Shown in pieces: positions 36,598 to 49,249 of a DNA stretch of 64,000 nucleotides (position 1 is its first letter; each line of letters begins with the position of its first letter). The stretch lies in assembly GCA_037783415.1 (NCBI GenBank), contig JAZGTN010000029.1, positions 1,798,001 through 1,862,000 of the forward strand, read 5' to 3'. This DNA is from Leptasterias polaris (lineage: Eukaryota > Echinodermata > Asteroidea > Forcipulatida > Asteriidae). Below the pieces are notes generated by a model, which searched no databases, was not told the DNA's origin, and worked only from the letters and a program-made list of their open reading frames with translations. A program made the translations under genes and the position numbers.

Positions 36598-36900
36598 TTA
36601 AAGGCAGGGTATACTGTAATTGTCAAAGACCAGTATCCTCATTTGGTGTACCCCAACATATACATAAAATAACAAACCTGTGAAAATTTTGGCTCAATTG
36701 GTCATCGAAGTTGCAAGAAATAAATGGGCAGCAACCATACCGTTTTTGCACAGAATTGTGTGCTTTCAGATGCCTGAGAAAGGCTTCGTGCCCGAAGTCT
36801 ATCCAAGATTCAAAACTCTGGGTGAAAAATTACCTCTTTCTCTAAAACGTAAGACAACTTGATACCCATTCCTTGTTACTGGTAAAGTATGTAGTTTGAT
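36598..36900 (-). mobile_element. MITE family A copy
   Basis: Begins TTAAAGGCAGGGTATACTG and includes GACAATTAC, AGGTTTGTTATTTTATG, TGACCAATTGAGCC and GTGTGCTTTCAGATGCC in reverse. Same family as 1351-1967; the 60-aa open frame across it is incidental. Confidence 0.6.
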
Positions 36901-37277
36901 GTTCACTGCTGATGTGGACCGGTGCATACAAATAAAAGATTCTTCTTGATCAAAGTCGAGTATAGTGAGAGGCTAACACCGTATACTTGCTTGTTTCAGA
37001 GACTTAGCTATAGCCCTTGGTAAATCAGCTGTTTTTGACAAACTTGACATGACATAATGTATCTTAATTCATAGAGGGTAAGCCTAGAACCATACGATTT
37101 TGTTTAAACATTACAGTGTTGTACTTGATCTTGACTCATAGACAGTAATCGTACCAGATGCAACAGTTTTGATAAAACATCCACTGTTTTCGGACTAAGC
37201 ATTGGTCTTCCAGTGACGGCAGTTTACCTAATTAATATCAATGCTATAGTCGTTTTGTTTTATAAAGGGTGGGATTA

Positions 37278-37506
37278 GTACACTGCATAAACTGGAGTAC
37301 TAAAATTGACACTGTGGGTGTTGTCACACATTAAATACCGAAAAGGGGAATACAAATTTACAACACAGTGTCAAAACAGCACTTTCTTCTGTCAACACAA
37401 TTACATTGGTGTTATTTTAACACCCTATGGTGTTAATTTTGATTATCTCTTGGGTATCTAAATACACCAATGGTGTCAATTTTAACACCCCAGTTTTTGC
37501 ATTCTA
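37278..37506. mobile_element. CACTG-type palindromic MITE, copy 1
   Basis: Ends near TACACTGCATAAACTGG and CCCCAGTTTTTGCA, with repeated AATTGACAC / GTGTCAATT and TAACACCCTATGGTGTTA inside. Same family at 39752-40511 and 62975-63212. Confidence 0.72.
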
Positions 37507-37974
37507 ATATTGCATCATTCAGTAGTGATGTCCCTTATCTTGATTCAAAGAGGGTACAGACACAATCGTATTTGACGGTGTATGGTGAAGTATACATGGT
37601 ATGCAAACGTCCATATCTGTCGTGGCAAACAGTCTATAGATGCATAATGACCCGGGTTGAGTCATGGTGTTTGCCGGGAAGTGAAAACGAGTCCAGACGA
37701 TGTCAACGATGTCAAACTTAATCTGGAACGCTAGAATAGTGAAAAGAAAAAAAAAATCAGGGCGACCAACACTTGAAGTCCTTGCCCAAGGAACCAACAC
37801 ACGGTGTCCACTTATGATAAAGGGCTCCGAGTCAACCCAGCTAACGTTCAAGTGGTGATCTCTCTAAGGGGAAAGAAATGGCAGCCCTAAAAAGAGAAGA
37901 ATCCTAAAATGGAAAAAATACTTGATAAAGTGAACTGTAATAAGATTTCGATATTAATATAACAGAGGTTTTGT

Positions 37975-38350
37975 TCCCCTCTTTCGAGGCTCTCGAAGGG
38001 TCTTCAAGTCGTACTTAGCGCACGCGGAGGAAACGGCGGCTTTCAGTGAGAAGTAATTGATGTGGGGGTAAACTGTCATAGTCGGAGACACTCCTAATGC
38101 GACCAAGGAAGAAACAAATATTAGAAGTCCATTACCGCATCTCGGCAGTGCAGGGTGGGAAAAAGCAAGACAACATAAAGGGCCGTTTGCTCACGGGCTC
38201 TTTTCTGCTGTCGCAGTCGAGTTGCTTGCCTAGCTACGGCAAAGCGGGGGCCCTCCATCATTCGCTCATGATCAATATTTATTCGCTAGTCCAAATTGAC
38301 ATGTAAACCGCGGTAATGCGGAAATAAAATGGTTTTGATCGGCTTCGGAA
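37975..38350. promoter_or_regulatory. GC-richer block, possible enhancer
   Basis: Unique sequence with a GAAGTAATTGATG homeodomain-type site and no recognisable open frame, about 20 kb upstream of FoxB. Call rests on composition only. Confidence 0.2.
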
Positions 38351-39469
38351 CGGAATTACTGTCTTGCCATTAATCTACTGTCGGATCCAGTGTCCCCAAA
38401 TCATGGTCTTGGTGAAGAGAGAGGCTTTATAAAAAACCACACTCACACACACACACACATAGTGAAGAACGGCCCAGGGGCACTGCGAGGTTACACTAAA
38501 CAGTGTACGTCTTATAGTACCGAGGGGAAATATCGTGTAACTGATTAATGTCTTAATATCAGAGCTAGTCTTTTATCTAATTAGAGCCGAGTCTAAACTC
38601 ATGTTTCGCGGGAACGATTATTGATATTCCCGCAAGCTCAATCGCCCCGTGACCAGAAAAAGCACTTTGCCAAATTTCTGTCCTTGTTACAACACAATAA
38701 ATCATTTGATGAGCGAGTGCATCTCCCGAGAAGGAAAGAGAGGGGGGGGGGGGGGAGAAAAAAAAAGTAAAGCATCTTGTCAGGCTGTTTGTGAATTTGT
38801 AAAAAAATTAGGCCTTTGCTCTATAATGCACTGGAAGGAGAAATGAGTAGAATAACTAGAGATGAGTCGGGGGAGTTGGTAATGTTTGTCGCTTTACAAG
38901 CGCAAGAAAACAAAGACAAATGAAACACGAAATGGATACCTGATGCGATGAAACTTGACAGCTTCTTTGAATTGCCTATTTTTTATTTTTTATTTTTTTC
39001 AGAAGACGAATAATCGCAGAGCCTTAAAAGACAATGTAAACCTTTGTTTTTTTGAGCCGTTCGATTGTTTTAATCCTGTATAAATGTAGATACATATAAG
39101 AAAATTTCATTGCGTTTTTGAGATATTGCCGATAATTTGGAGCGGTTGTGTCCACACAGGAAGAGTAATCCGTACTGGAATACAAAATCTGAGAAACGTT
39201 TCATTCAGAAACGTTTTTCAGATTGATTTTTTTTTTTTTAAATCCCTCCCTCTGTACCATCTTCTTTCGAAGGGAATTGTTTCTCAAAATGTTTTACATT
39301 ATCAACAGCTGCAGTGCTTCTTACTACCAAGTATTTTTATGGTCATTAATTTTTGGGAGTGATTACCAATTAAGGTATACCTCCCTGACTTGATGACGTC
39401 TGAATTCAAATTCTCTCAAAAAGAGAAATATTTGTAAAGTTATCTATTTCTAGAAACCCTTTCAGACTA

Positions 39470-39615
39470 TGGGTATTCTGAAGCTGCTGGTTATATCTCA
39501 ACTTGATCTTAGAGGAAGAATAACCAATCTCTTGAAAAATGCTCGGAGATTAATTATGTACTAAGAAATATGGGTGTTGTGAAGCTGCTGGTTTAATCTC
39601 AGCTTGATCGGAACA
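39470..39615. repeat. Tandem duplication of about 112 bp
   Basis: TATGGGT.TT.TGAAGCTGCTGGTT..ATCTCA.CTTGATC occurs at about 39472 and 39571. Confidence 0.7.
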
Positions 39616-39751
39616 TTTTCACAAATGAAAATTTGATTTCACATTAATTTTTCTTTTAAAAGGTTCTGCCTCACTTCTATATCCTTTTCATGTTTCCCCA
39701 TTTAAAAGGTGAACGAAAAGTTTCACGTTGCTTTGACTTTGAATGAAGCAT

Positions 39752-40511
39752 GCACTGAAAAAAAAACCGGGTTGTTAAAATCGACACCGTGTGTGTTGTC
39801 ACATTAGATACCCAAGAAAGAACCAACATTTACATCATAGGATGTTAAAATAACACAAATGTAATTGTTGGTGGAAATTAGTGTTATGGTAACACCTTAT
39901 GATGTAAGTTTTTATTTTTTTTGTTTTGGTATCTATATGACGACACACATTGTGTTAAAATTGATACCATGGGTGTTGTAACATATAACCAAGAAAGAAC
40001 AAAAATGTACAACATTAGGGTGTTAACATAACACCGATGTAATTGTGGTGGTAGAAATTAGTGTTATGGTAACACCCTAAAGACCATGTTACATTTGTTT
40101 ACAGAGTGGTGACCTTGTACATTCTAAAGCGTTTCCTGACGGGCAAGATACTACACACTGCCAGGCTATATGGGAAAATTTACATTTTGTGTCATAATTT
40201 TCACATAAATTCAAAATTTACAAAAGCAACAGCTGTACAGCTTTTGAGATGTACCCCCTTTCTTCATAATCAAAAGTTGAGAAAAGTCAGACAGTGCAAT
40301 CTCCATACAAAATAAGATTTGTTGTATTCTTCCATTGAGCTGTGTACAAAAGCGCCTGCAGGAAGTCCAGGCTCTGTGGATCTTTTGTAAACATGTGATG
40401 TCACAGGTCACATGGTCTATAGAAATGATGAAAGTTTTGATTCATTTTGTTAAGGTATCTATTTGAAGACACACACATTGTGTTAGTTGTAACACTCCAA
40501 TGTTTACAGTG
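39752..40511. mobile_element. CACTG-type MITE, copy 2, internally duplicated and interrupted
   Basis: Starts GCACTGAAAAAAAAACCGGG. A segment of about 190 bp is repeated in tandem (39790 and 39980 regions), then a 338-bp AGACCAT MITE is inserted (40081-40418) before the closing end ACACTCCAATGTTTACAGTG. Confidence 0.65.
40081..40418 (-). mobile_element. AGACCAT-ended MITE, copy 2, nested
   Basis: 338 bp with the same ends as copy 1 but opposite orientation. It splits a CACTG-type palindromic MITE, whose body resumes at about 40419 (GAAATGATGAAAGTTTTGATT...). Confidence 0.75.
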
Positions 40512-41517
40512 GGCTCATTCTTACTTGAATACATGAAAGCTTTATAAAAACATGAACAAAATTGAAGAAAACGTTTACTGTACTTTCTTTTCTTGTGTTC
40601 CTTCTTCTTATTTTAAAGCCATAGCACAGGGCAGGGGTGCCATCATTTTCATAAGGATCATTCTCTTTTTCAATCTGAGATTAGAAAGTTCATACCAGTA
40701 CCAACCCTCCACAAAAATATTCTCTGCCGGACCATCGACTCTTTCAAGAAATGTCTCAAAACGCAACTCATGCCAACTGCTTTTTGATCATATTGATGTG
40801 CTTGACTCACGAATTCCATTCATCAAGGACATTCCACCATCAACAGTGAGTCTTTTCGACCTTCGAATACACCGTCAGTAATAATATGGGGCTCTGGTAA
40901 ATCCACTTTTATTATCAGTTTTCAATTCAGTATTCGTAAAAAAAACCGCATTGGAACCACATGCACTATGCCTTTAAAGCCCCGTTCACACTACAGGGTC
41001 TAGGTAATGAACCACAGGAAAATCCCGGTAATGTTACATCCCCGCCCCCCCCCCCCCCCCCCATGACCCAAATGTCACATTCAATGCAGTATTTAGACAT
41101 ACGATTGAAAATGGTCACTCACTATCAGGCATGATCCCCATAGTTGTCCCACTTAATCGTATTCCCAAGATTGAACTAACTTAAGGTGAACCAACTTTTC
41201 TCATTACGAATTTCCCGGGAAACTTGTAGTCGTTGAATATGTATTTTCACCAAACTTGCTTATCTGAGGTCACAACTCTTTTTTTAAAGAAAGGTAGTTT
41301 GTATTTCGCTAGGAATTATTTCAAGGCGAAGAGAGCTTTCGTTTCCCTTTTGGGGCTTTTGGTGGGTTTTTATAGGGAAGAAAATCTTTTTTCTTTTAGC
41401 AAATATTTCAATTAGTTTACAAAATAACAATGGCATGTATAATGGTAATAAGAGAATAAGACTTTGTTTCACATTAAACAAAAATTTGAAGACTAATTGT
41501 TTGTTCTTTAAAAAAAT

Positions 41518-41571
41518 TCTAGAGCGCCGGCATGTTAATCTGGAGGTCGCAGGTTCAAGTCCCACTCTAGT
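41518..41571 (+). repeat. Truncated copy of the tRNA(GTT)-like element
   Basis: Shares AGAGCGCCGGCA.GTTAA and a B box GGTTCAAGTCC with 7692-7763 but lacks the 5' acceptor and D-arm half. Confidence 0.7.
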
Positions 41572-43489
41572 AAGTTTTGTCCTTTTTTACAAATTTACCC
41601 AGTCAGTTTCCCTTGTGGTTTGTTACTTGATACGGTAAACCTAAAACGTAATTCTCAGATTGTGTAATTTCCATTACGGACAATGCGTGCTGCGTGGACA
41701 TAACTGCTCCGGATTTTCGGCAATATCTCAAAAACACGACCACCTTTTGAAATGAAATGTTCACAGGTCAATTTTATTGTATACATCTACATTTATAAAG
41801 GATTATAACAACCGATCGACTAAAGGTATACTTTGCCTAGACGACCCCGATTGAACAACAAACAATGCGCAACTGCACACAGTCTTTACAGATTATCAAA
41901 ACATTGTGTGACATTCCGACGGAACCCCATCACCTTCTGAATCTTCCGTGCTCGGCTCCTCATCTCCAGCATGCAGTTTTCAATCTGCATTCACTGGAAA
42001 TTCTGCTAAATACCAAACGTATATTCTCGATGATTGTTATAACCCAGTATTTGATACATGATTTATCACATCCATTTAGTTTTTTGCCATCTGCCAAAAG
42101 GCACGGTAAGCTTTATTGTTAGATTGAGAACACGTTTGGGGCTGTACTATAAACTGCCGTAGTTCATTATTTTCTTGTGCTTTTTAAAGCAGTGGATGCT
42201 AATTGCCTCCCTAATTCATTAGATTGTTATCCATATTTCAGAGGGACATATTACATCCATTCTAACAATATTTCCTGTTCCGCTTGCCCAGAAGAAATTA
42301 AAACGACACAAGTCATATCCAGTGATATAAATCCCGGACCATATTATTTTTCTTTAGGGGCTGAATTACCCTCAGAGGCAATTTCCCCCCGTAAGTTTCC
42401 GCCGGGGCCCTCGGATAATGGCCCAGTTCTTTGTCGATGGATGGGACCGATCATGACGCCTCGTTTCCCGTTGTTGAACAATTAAAGAGCCTCATTATTT
42501 TCCAATGGGGCAGTGTTATCCAATGTACTTCAGAGCCGCCAGGGGTGTATATGTATATAATGTTGCTTCTAAGCCTATAGTCGAAGCCTCCCCCCTTCCC
42601 CACTCCTCGGCCAAAGTGAAGTCGCCGATTAAACGTTAATGATACACTAATAATGATGCTTCGCAATGATCATGTTGATTGCAAATAATAGCGAAACCCT
42701 AATCAGGAGTTTACGTATAATATAGGCCTACCTCAAATTTATAAATTGAGTATATATTTTGACTTTGACGCAAGCCCATATAACTGAATGAAGAGAGAGA
42801 GAGAGGGGGAGATGGAATAAACTCAGATAATGTGACATTACCTCATCATTTTATTTATGACTATCATCTACGCTATCTGTTTAAGTGGACCTATAAAGAA
42901 CAATGAGCAGTGATTAATAATGTTTTCTTTTAATTAGAATCAGTTATACAATAACTATACTTTTTTTGCTATACGTAACTTTTCAAAATGCATGGACTTG
43001 CTAAGAAATAATGTCAACTATGTGGTGCAACGATTTTTTGGTTCAAAAAATTGTGAGTAGTTGTACTTTCAGTATACAACACAAATCGTTATGTCTAAAA
43101 CAATAATAATTATTAAGAATAAGCATACATAGTTTTAAAAGTTAGTTAATCGTTGAAGATGCCTATGAAAGTTTATAAGAAAGAAAATAAAGAGTGTTAG
43201 AGAGAGCGAGAAAGAAAAAAGAAAAAAATATATTAATCCAAACAACAATTTACCGAATAAAAGATCTGACTTCGTACGCTTAGAAATACTAATTTATTTA
43301 TAGGTAAAAACGGGACCAAAAAATCAGACACACCGACAAAAAGCCTCAGATAAAATATGTAGTTCAGTGAAAAACTATTTGTTTGGAAAGATTTAACATT
43401 GTTTATATTTTGCCTGCAACGTAGAGCATAAATATCACTTTAAAAACCTCTCCATTTCCTCGGTTTCTGTGTCTTTTCCTTCGCGTCAG

Positions 43490-43970
43490 CTGAAACCTTA
43501 TCTATTTATTGCCGTGCTGGCAACGGCCCGCACGTGTTCAGTTAAGATGAAATTATTGCTTTCATTTTGTTTGCGTCCATCTGTAGCTTCAAGTCCAGGC
43601 GCTTTTTTATATATTTTATTTTATCCGGGGGACTTCCGAAACTTGAGCCAGCGGGTCGAGGCAGATCCTTGAACGGTGTTTCCGCGAGTCAGACACGGCG
43701 ACAAGAGGGCAGCTCGCGAGGCGTGGCGACGTCTTAATTAATTGTAATAGCGGAGTATTATACTCCGCGCGTGTGTTATCATTGGTTTTTATTGTTTTTG
43801 GTACGAGAGCGCCGGAACGGGCTGCATACGAACCGTAAATGACTGTCCAATTTCATAAACTGATCATCGAGCGTAATGGTTTTGCAGGTGATATGTTTTT
43901 GTTGGCTGGCTCTGAAATTAGCCCAGCCGCGGGTGCTCATCTGATTACTGTCCGAGCGTCTGCAAGTTGT
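43490..43970. promoter_or_regulatory. GC-richer block, possible enhancer
   Basis: Non-repetitive, contrasts with AT-rich surroundings and carries TTAATTAATTG and CCATTGGTTT-like sites. No protein recognised. One of several such blocks in the desert upstream of FoxB. Confidence 0.22.
43750..43768. repeat. 19-nt palindrome
   Basis: GCGGAGTAT, one T, then ATACTCCGC. Lies in a GC-rich block downstream of a TTAATTAATTG homeodomain-type site. Confidence 0.6.
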
Positions 43971-44670
43971 CATTTCTGGTTTGTTTTCAACCGAACCGAA
44001 CCATTTTGGCTCATTTGCCAAAATGCCTTGTGGTAATGATGATTGTGTTATTATGTCATTTATCTGACTGGCTAATCGTGTCTGGCTTTACAGGGTGGCA
44101 TGCAAATAATTATTCTTAGAGTGTTTGTCGCTGGTCTTCCTTGTTGGTAACTGTCTGTTTGTTTGCCGTTTTTGGTCCCTTGTCGGAAGGGCCGGCTGAA
44201 ATGGCATTGTCTACATGTGTCATTGTGGGTGTTGTTTTTCTTTCTTTCACTGTACTCATCTATGTCAATTGAATTCTTAGTAATGTCGGTTTTTCCCTTT
44301 CAATATATGTACACCCTGTGTTTAAAATGCTTAGTTTTCACCCCAACTTCTTGGCCTTTTCCAAACACTCAATCTCAATGAGTTCATATTTTAACTTGGT
44401 GTTTATATTTTATTTCTGCCCACAAAAATTCAATAAGTGACACACTAAAATTCGAAAATAATCGCTTAGTGAAAAAGAAACCACTAAAATGTTAAATAGA
44501 TGTGGGGGAGGCTAGACTGATGAGGAGGAAAATGATTAAAAACAAACAAACAAACAAACAACCCAACAAAGAAACACACAAACAAACATTAACAATCGTT
44601 TCAGTATGCTCCCGTTTGTGTGGATACCAGCGACTTTGCTGAAGATGAAGAGCTGGTGGGTGTCCACCCA

Positions 44671-44693
44671 CCCCCCCCCCCCCCCCCCCCCCC
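44671..44693. repeat. Poly-C run of 23
   Basis: Followed by CACACACACAC; simple sequence. Confidence 0.95.
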
Positions 44694-45550
44694 ACCCTGC
44701 ACACACACACATCCAAAGCAAAAATTCGTCATCGCAAAGATTCTGCAAAGCGTATGGAACTAAATATATAAGTAATTTTTGTTTAATTAGCGTGGGCGCT
44801 TTTGTTGACCGCAACGAAATTGGAAAGGAAAAAACACACTTGCAAAAAACGGAAAATATAGCACATAGTTTGGCCCCCCATTGTTGAGTTGTTCACCCCG
44901 CCCCCGGGACCTTGCTTCTTCACATTCTCCTCCAGTACTGGCCAGTGCATCGTTGTGGTTCACTTGAAACTCGTCCAGCGGAAACTAAAACAGTGCTGGG
45001 ATTTAAATAATCCTCGTGAGCACTCTAAAATAATAATAATAATAAAAAGTGGGCTCTCCGCATGATCGTTCAAGAATACTCACAGCGTCTTTGTATAAAG
45101 AAGGAATGATAAAATGAACTTGTGACAGCTCAATTACAATAATAATGTATACAGATGTGCTGAAGATGGGCAGAGAGGGGGAACGGGTTAATCTCTGCCT
45201 GCATGGGGTAGGCCAAGCGTGTACGAGAATACCAGACACTAACAATAAACATGACAATGGATTAGACCAATGGGTAAATATATAAATAACCCCTCCGCAG
45301 GCACCTGATTGACTATGTGGTGCATTACTTTGATTTATTGGGTCGACGATGCTTCGGAAACGCCTGCCGTTTTTTGTTGTTTTTTTCTTAAAGGGGGGAA
45401 ATATTGTGATAACTTGATTGAGTTTGGAATGGGAAAGTCAAATGTTGAAGCCCTTCACGGTGATGGTGTAAATAAGGAAGTACGCGGAGCAGAGGGTGGT
45501 TTGATTTGTTCACGTATGTGGCATTTAGCATGGTGCATTGTTACGTACCC

Positions 45551-45763
45551 GAGTCAGAATTGAATTGACCTGACTCAGGACCAGGTCACGAGGTGGCTTG
45601 ACCCCTTTTCCATCAGGTCAGAAAGACCTGTTTCGGGTTATCTCAACCTGGCATTTGAATAAGAAACACGTGACTGACCTAGCTTACCTATGACCCGGAA
45701 ATGGTTCATGCTAACCGGAAATGTTGACTGGACCACGGGTAGGTCTGTCCCCGGTTCAATTCA
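45551..45763. repeat. Degenerate GGTCA/TGACC repeat element
   Basis: Starts GAATTGAATTGACC and ends GGTTCAATTC, with ACCAGGTCA, GACCTG, TGACCCGG motifs between. Similar motif-rich stretches are at 52040-52440 and 54965-55200. Confidence 0.45.
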
Positions 45764-46139
45764 TATTATTATTTATAAGAACATGTTCATTGCATGCAAT
45801 ATCACTGACGACCATTGATTATTATTAGAAATCACAATGAATCAAGACAAATTGCCTCACAAACATGAAGTTCACGTGACTAATAACCGGTAGCGTAATG
45901 CTCTTGTTGGTGCCAAGGCATCGTTAACATTACTAAAAATGGCACTGTAGCACCGTAAATCTGAAGAGAGAAAAAAGCCAACCAAACAAACAACTGAACT
46001 AAATAAATACTGACTACGTTTGGGAGAAAATTAACAACACTTGCTCACCGTTTGCACAGTTTAATGATAAAGGTATTAACTATTATACATGCAGAATTGG
46101 TAAGGAAAAAATACATTGTTTAGTTTTGGTCTGAAAGCT

Positions 46140-46462
46140 AATTGATTGTGAAGTTCATACTTTAACCATTTTCTTTTCTTTTTTGAAATATTTCCCTCTG
46201 AAATGGAGTTATATTCGAGAAAACTGTATTTGAAAACCTTTTTTTAAACCTGCAACAGCTGAGTTCGGTTGTAACAACCACATTAAGCACAATGTGGTTA
46301 CATGCTGAAAATTTGGCATGGTTTTTCACTATTCTCTCCTGACTCACACAACGGATTAAGCCCAATTGTTCGCAGGTTTGTTATTTTATAAAAATGGTCG
46401 ATCACACAAAAGATGAACACTGTCTGCGGCTATTTTTTCAGCTCTACAAATCCTGTATAACA
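46140..46462. mobile_element. MITE family B copy
   Basis: Shares CTGCAACAGCT, GGTTGTAACAACCA, CATGCTGAAAA, TCACACAACGGA and CAATCCTGTATAA.ACCTTT with 60798-61133. Confidence 0.65.
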
Positions 46463-48506
46463 CCTTTAGAGTTGTCCACCGTCTAAACTTTGTGGAAAAA
46501 ACTTCCTCGCCCGTTCTCAAAAGTGTGGATTATTGGAAAGTTTTTTTGGCGAAGCACGCTATACTGCGGATAAGATCATCATATCATGCTGTTGTTATTA
46601 ACATTATCATTGTAAAAAACCTCTTATTAATAAAGTGGCACAACTGCAGAGTGCCCCACACCTGTTTCTATTGAAATCAAAAACCCTTCATGTTCTGGTA
46701 CCGCCGCAGCTTAATTAGAACGAAAGAAGAGATCCACAAGCAATTGCATCAAATCCTTCCATATAAATGAGCTTTGACAATTATATTAGCGGGAGTGCTA
46801 GAGAGATGTTATTCCACACCGAAACGTCTCTCATCACAATTAAAGCCCTCTCAGGTACGGTGGATCAGAAAATCACTCTCTGGTTGCTACAATCCCCTTC
46901 ATTGATTGTGATCTTAAGAAAGTCAATATATATCAGAAAATACGTCCGTAGCGTACAAAATGGTAGCTCCAAGATCAAGTTGAATAAATGAACATTATGA
47001 TGTGTGATGTGTATTCTGCATTTAAAAAGCAAAACATAGTTAATGGCCTGACGTTTCGACCCTAGCAGAGTTTTTTCTCAATGTTTTTTCCCTCTCTTTT
47101 TAGCCTTCGGGAAAGACTCTGGTCGAATTGTCAAGGATTTAATTTTTTGTTGTTTTGTTGTTGTTGCAATTATACCATAGTGGTTGATAAGCAGTTTGCA
47201 ACAGCGTATTTTCTTATTCTAAATTGAAATCAAAGCACCATAACTTCATCATTCTTGCCGTGAAATTGTTGCGCTCAAGAAGTGGTTGCTTGTAGGGTGA
47301 AGTAACATGTTCAAAACCATTTCAACTTACTAACCCACCATCTGCCGACCCGATGTAATTGTATGGTATTACCATACATGTGGCGAAAGGTACACTGATG
47401 AAGTTCTGCGCACAGTTGACCCGTCATACACAACCCGCGTAAAATGAATGGTTCTGAAAAGCATGGTCTCACATAACTAGGAAGGTTGGTGTAGGAATCC
47501 TCATCAATGTACCTAATTTTTTTTTTTTTTGGCCAGCGTATTCGGAAAGCAATGTTCTTTATTATACGTAGACACGGCAAAGAAGTCACAAGGCAAATAT
47601 CGTTCTTCATCATCTTTGAGTTTACCAATTGAAGTTTTTAGTCAGCTAATGAAAACATCACTAGCCGATTACAAACGTCTACAAAGACTGCTTCTACTGC
47701 CGTTTTATTTATGTAAATTCTGTATATGCGTTTCATTATTTTGTTGGTGTACTTAATGAATTAAGAAACATGTTCAATATAGTGCTTGCAAATATACTGG
47801 ATTGTAACAGTAATTATTAGACATTCTTTTAAATAAATACAAAAATTGGTCCAAAGCTCACTTTAAATTCCACAACGGTCCGAATCCTTTAGAGAGATAA
47901 TGTTTATTGTAAAAGTGGAGAAAATCACATTTGAAAACCCTCAAAATTACCAAATAAGCTAATTTTAAACACTCCAATCGAAATAAGCACACATGAGACC
48001 TATTGTGGTTGTGCAAACAAAATAAATAAATACAAATCTCTGAAAATCGTTAACCCTTTTCGCTTTTTTCATCAGTCATGAGGTTTCTTGAGGCTGGTTA
48101 GAGAGCGTTATAATTTAAAACCTGAGAATTGAAATTAATTTGTTTCTACTAAAATCATCAATGCAATAATACATTGAAACTATAAGATAATGTGCGTTAA
48201 CAGTTAATCTAAAACACGTCTCGTGGGATTATATTACTTTTAACAAAATTGTAAGAGTCCCAAACCATAATGAAACACCCGAACCATCATGCCACTTGCA
48301 TTTTATTATCCATTAAAATGCTTTTTCCTTCCCGATTTGTTCATTTTGCACAATGTAACACAACGCTAAACTCTCCAAGAAAAATGCCCACAGTCAAGAA
48401 ATACTCAAACGATGCGTGCATCCCGAGCACCAGCATCATTTATGTTGTTGATAGGTCTATACCCAGAAACATATGTGTCGAAACCATTCCGTGTGTAACA
48501 GCTTAC

Positions 48507-48609
48507 TTTCCCGCCAGTTTTTCTAAAAACATGATCCTCAAAACGGCGCCAGAACGCTCCAGTTCGTCCACCTAAGTGGTACTCATGCACGATGAAATTG
48601 TAGGGCACG
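48507..48609 (-). CDS. Weak candidate exon on the opposite strand
   Basis: On the minus strand a CCCCCCAG acceptor is followed by 34 open codons (VPYNFIVHEYHLGGRTG...) and a GTAAGC donor. The residue mix is protein-like but matches no family I know. Confidence 0.18.
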
Positions 48610-48771
48610 CTGGGGGGTACAATTGGACACTTACTCAGTTACTTATGCCGATTCATGTGTATTTGTTATAAGTGATAAAATTGAGGAATGACAATTATAC
48701 AATTGGTGAAGTGGAAGTGATTTTTTTCTTCTTATTCTTCTTCTTCTTTGGTCTGGTTTCTGACTCTATAG

Positions 48772-48899
48772 GGCGTGATGTTATTGGAGGATGGGACCCA
48801 AGGGCGTCGAAGCCATGCGATCAACCACAATACTCAATTAATGGTATCATCAACCCGGTATATCAATACCGAAAGAAGAATCATCCAAATCTCCCTCAG
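48772..48899 (+). CDS. Candidate internal exon of an unrecognised gene
   Basis: A 40-bp pyrimidine-rich tract and an AG lie directly upstream, and GTAAGT directly downstream. The open frame between them encodes about 42 residues including GGWDPR and NGIINPVYQYRKK, which look like real protein, though I do not recognise the family. It would enter in phase 1 and leave in phase 0. A possible last exon follows at 48979-49056. No upstream partner was found. Confidence 0.35.
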
Positions 48900-48978
48900 G
48901 TAAGTGGACATGTTATATACTATTCATTTTGGCATATAAATGTATATATATATATATGTTTATTGTTCCATCAACTAG

Positions 48979-49056
48979 AAACAACCAGTGGCACCAGCCT
49001 TATTCATAATGCAGACGGCTTCACTCAACTGTATTATCAGCACAGGTGTTGATTAA
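48979..49056 (+). CDS. Possible terminal exon following 48772-48899
   Basis: Begins after CAACTAG and stays open in phase 0 for 25 codons (KQPVAPALFIMQT...) to TAA. The phase agrees with the preceding candidate exon, but the acceptor has only a weak pyrimidine tract. Confidence 0.2.
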   Translation, partial: KQPVAPALFIMQTASLNCIISTGVD

Positions 49057-49249
49057 TTGACACTTATTAACTCAAAACCACGGCTGTTGTATTAGGTTGC
49101 TTGACGAGCGTGTGTAGCAATTCATTCAAATCAATTTAACATGACATTTATTCCATAATTTTTTTCAGACAACAATATCTAAAAAATAAAATAAAAATAC
49201 CATAATACCAACGAAGAATGTTTGTATTGGGGCTTTATAATTCTAAAGG

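Larger units (their letters stand above)
26900..48500. other. Gene desert upstream of FoxB
   Basis: No recognisable exons. Contains the MITEs, poly-C runs and GC-richer blocks listed, plus unlisted simple repeats such as (CA)n at 38444. The largest open frames (27364, 34408, 36223) look random. Confidence 0.55.

Noticed and set aside
42177..42485. Frame containing DINPGP, like the NPGP of 2A-type peptides in retrotransposons
   Set aside because: The preceding residues do not fit the 2A consensus and no reverse transcriptase follows.
45003..45257. Minus-strand frame with hydrophobic start and a possible GTGAGT donor
   Set aside because: It begins at TTG, not ATG, and no acceptor or partner exon was found.
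47311..47756. Protein-like frames on both strands
   Set aside because: Neither has a convincing acceptor and donor pair; the minus-strand one follows a poly-A stretch rather than a pyrimidine tract.
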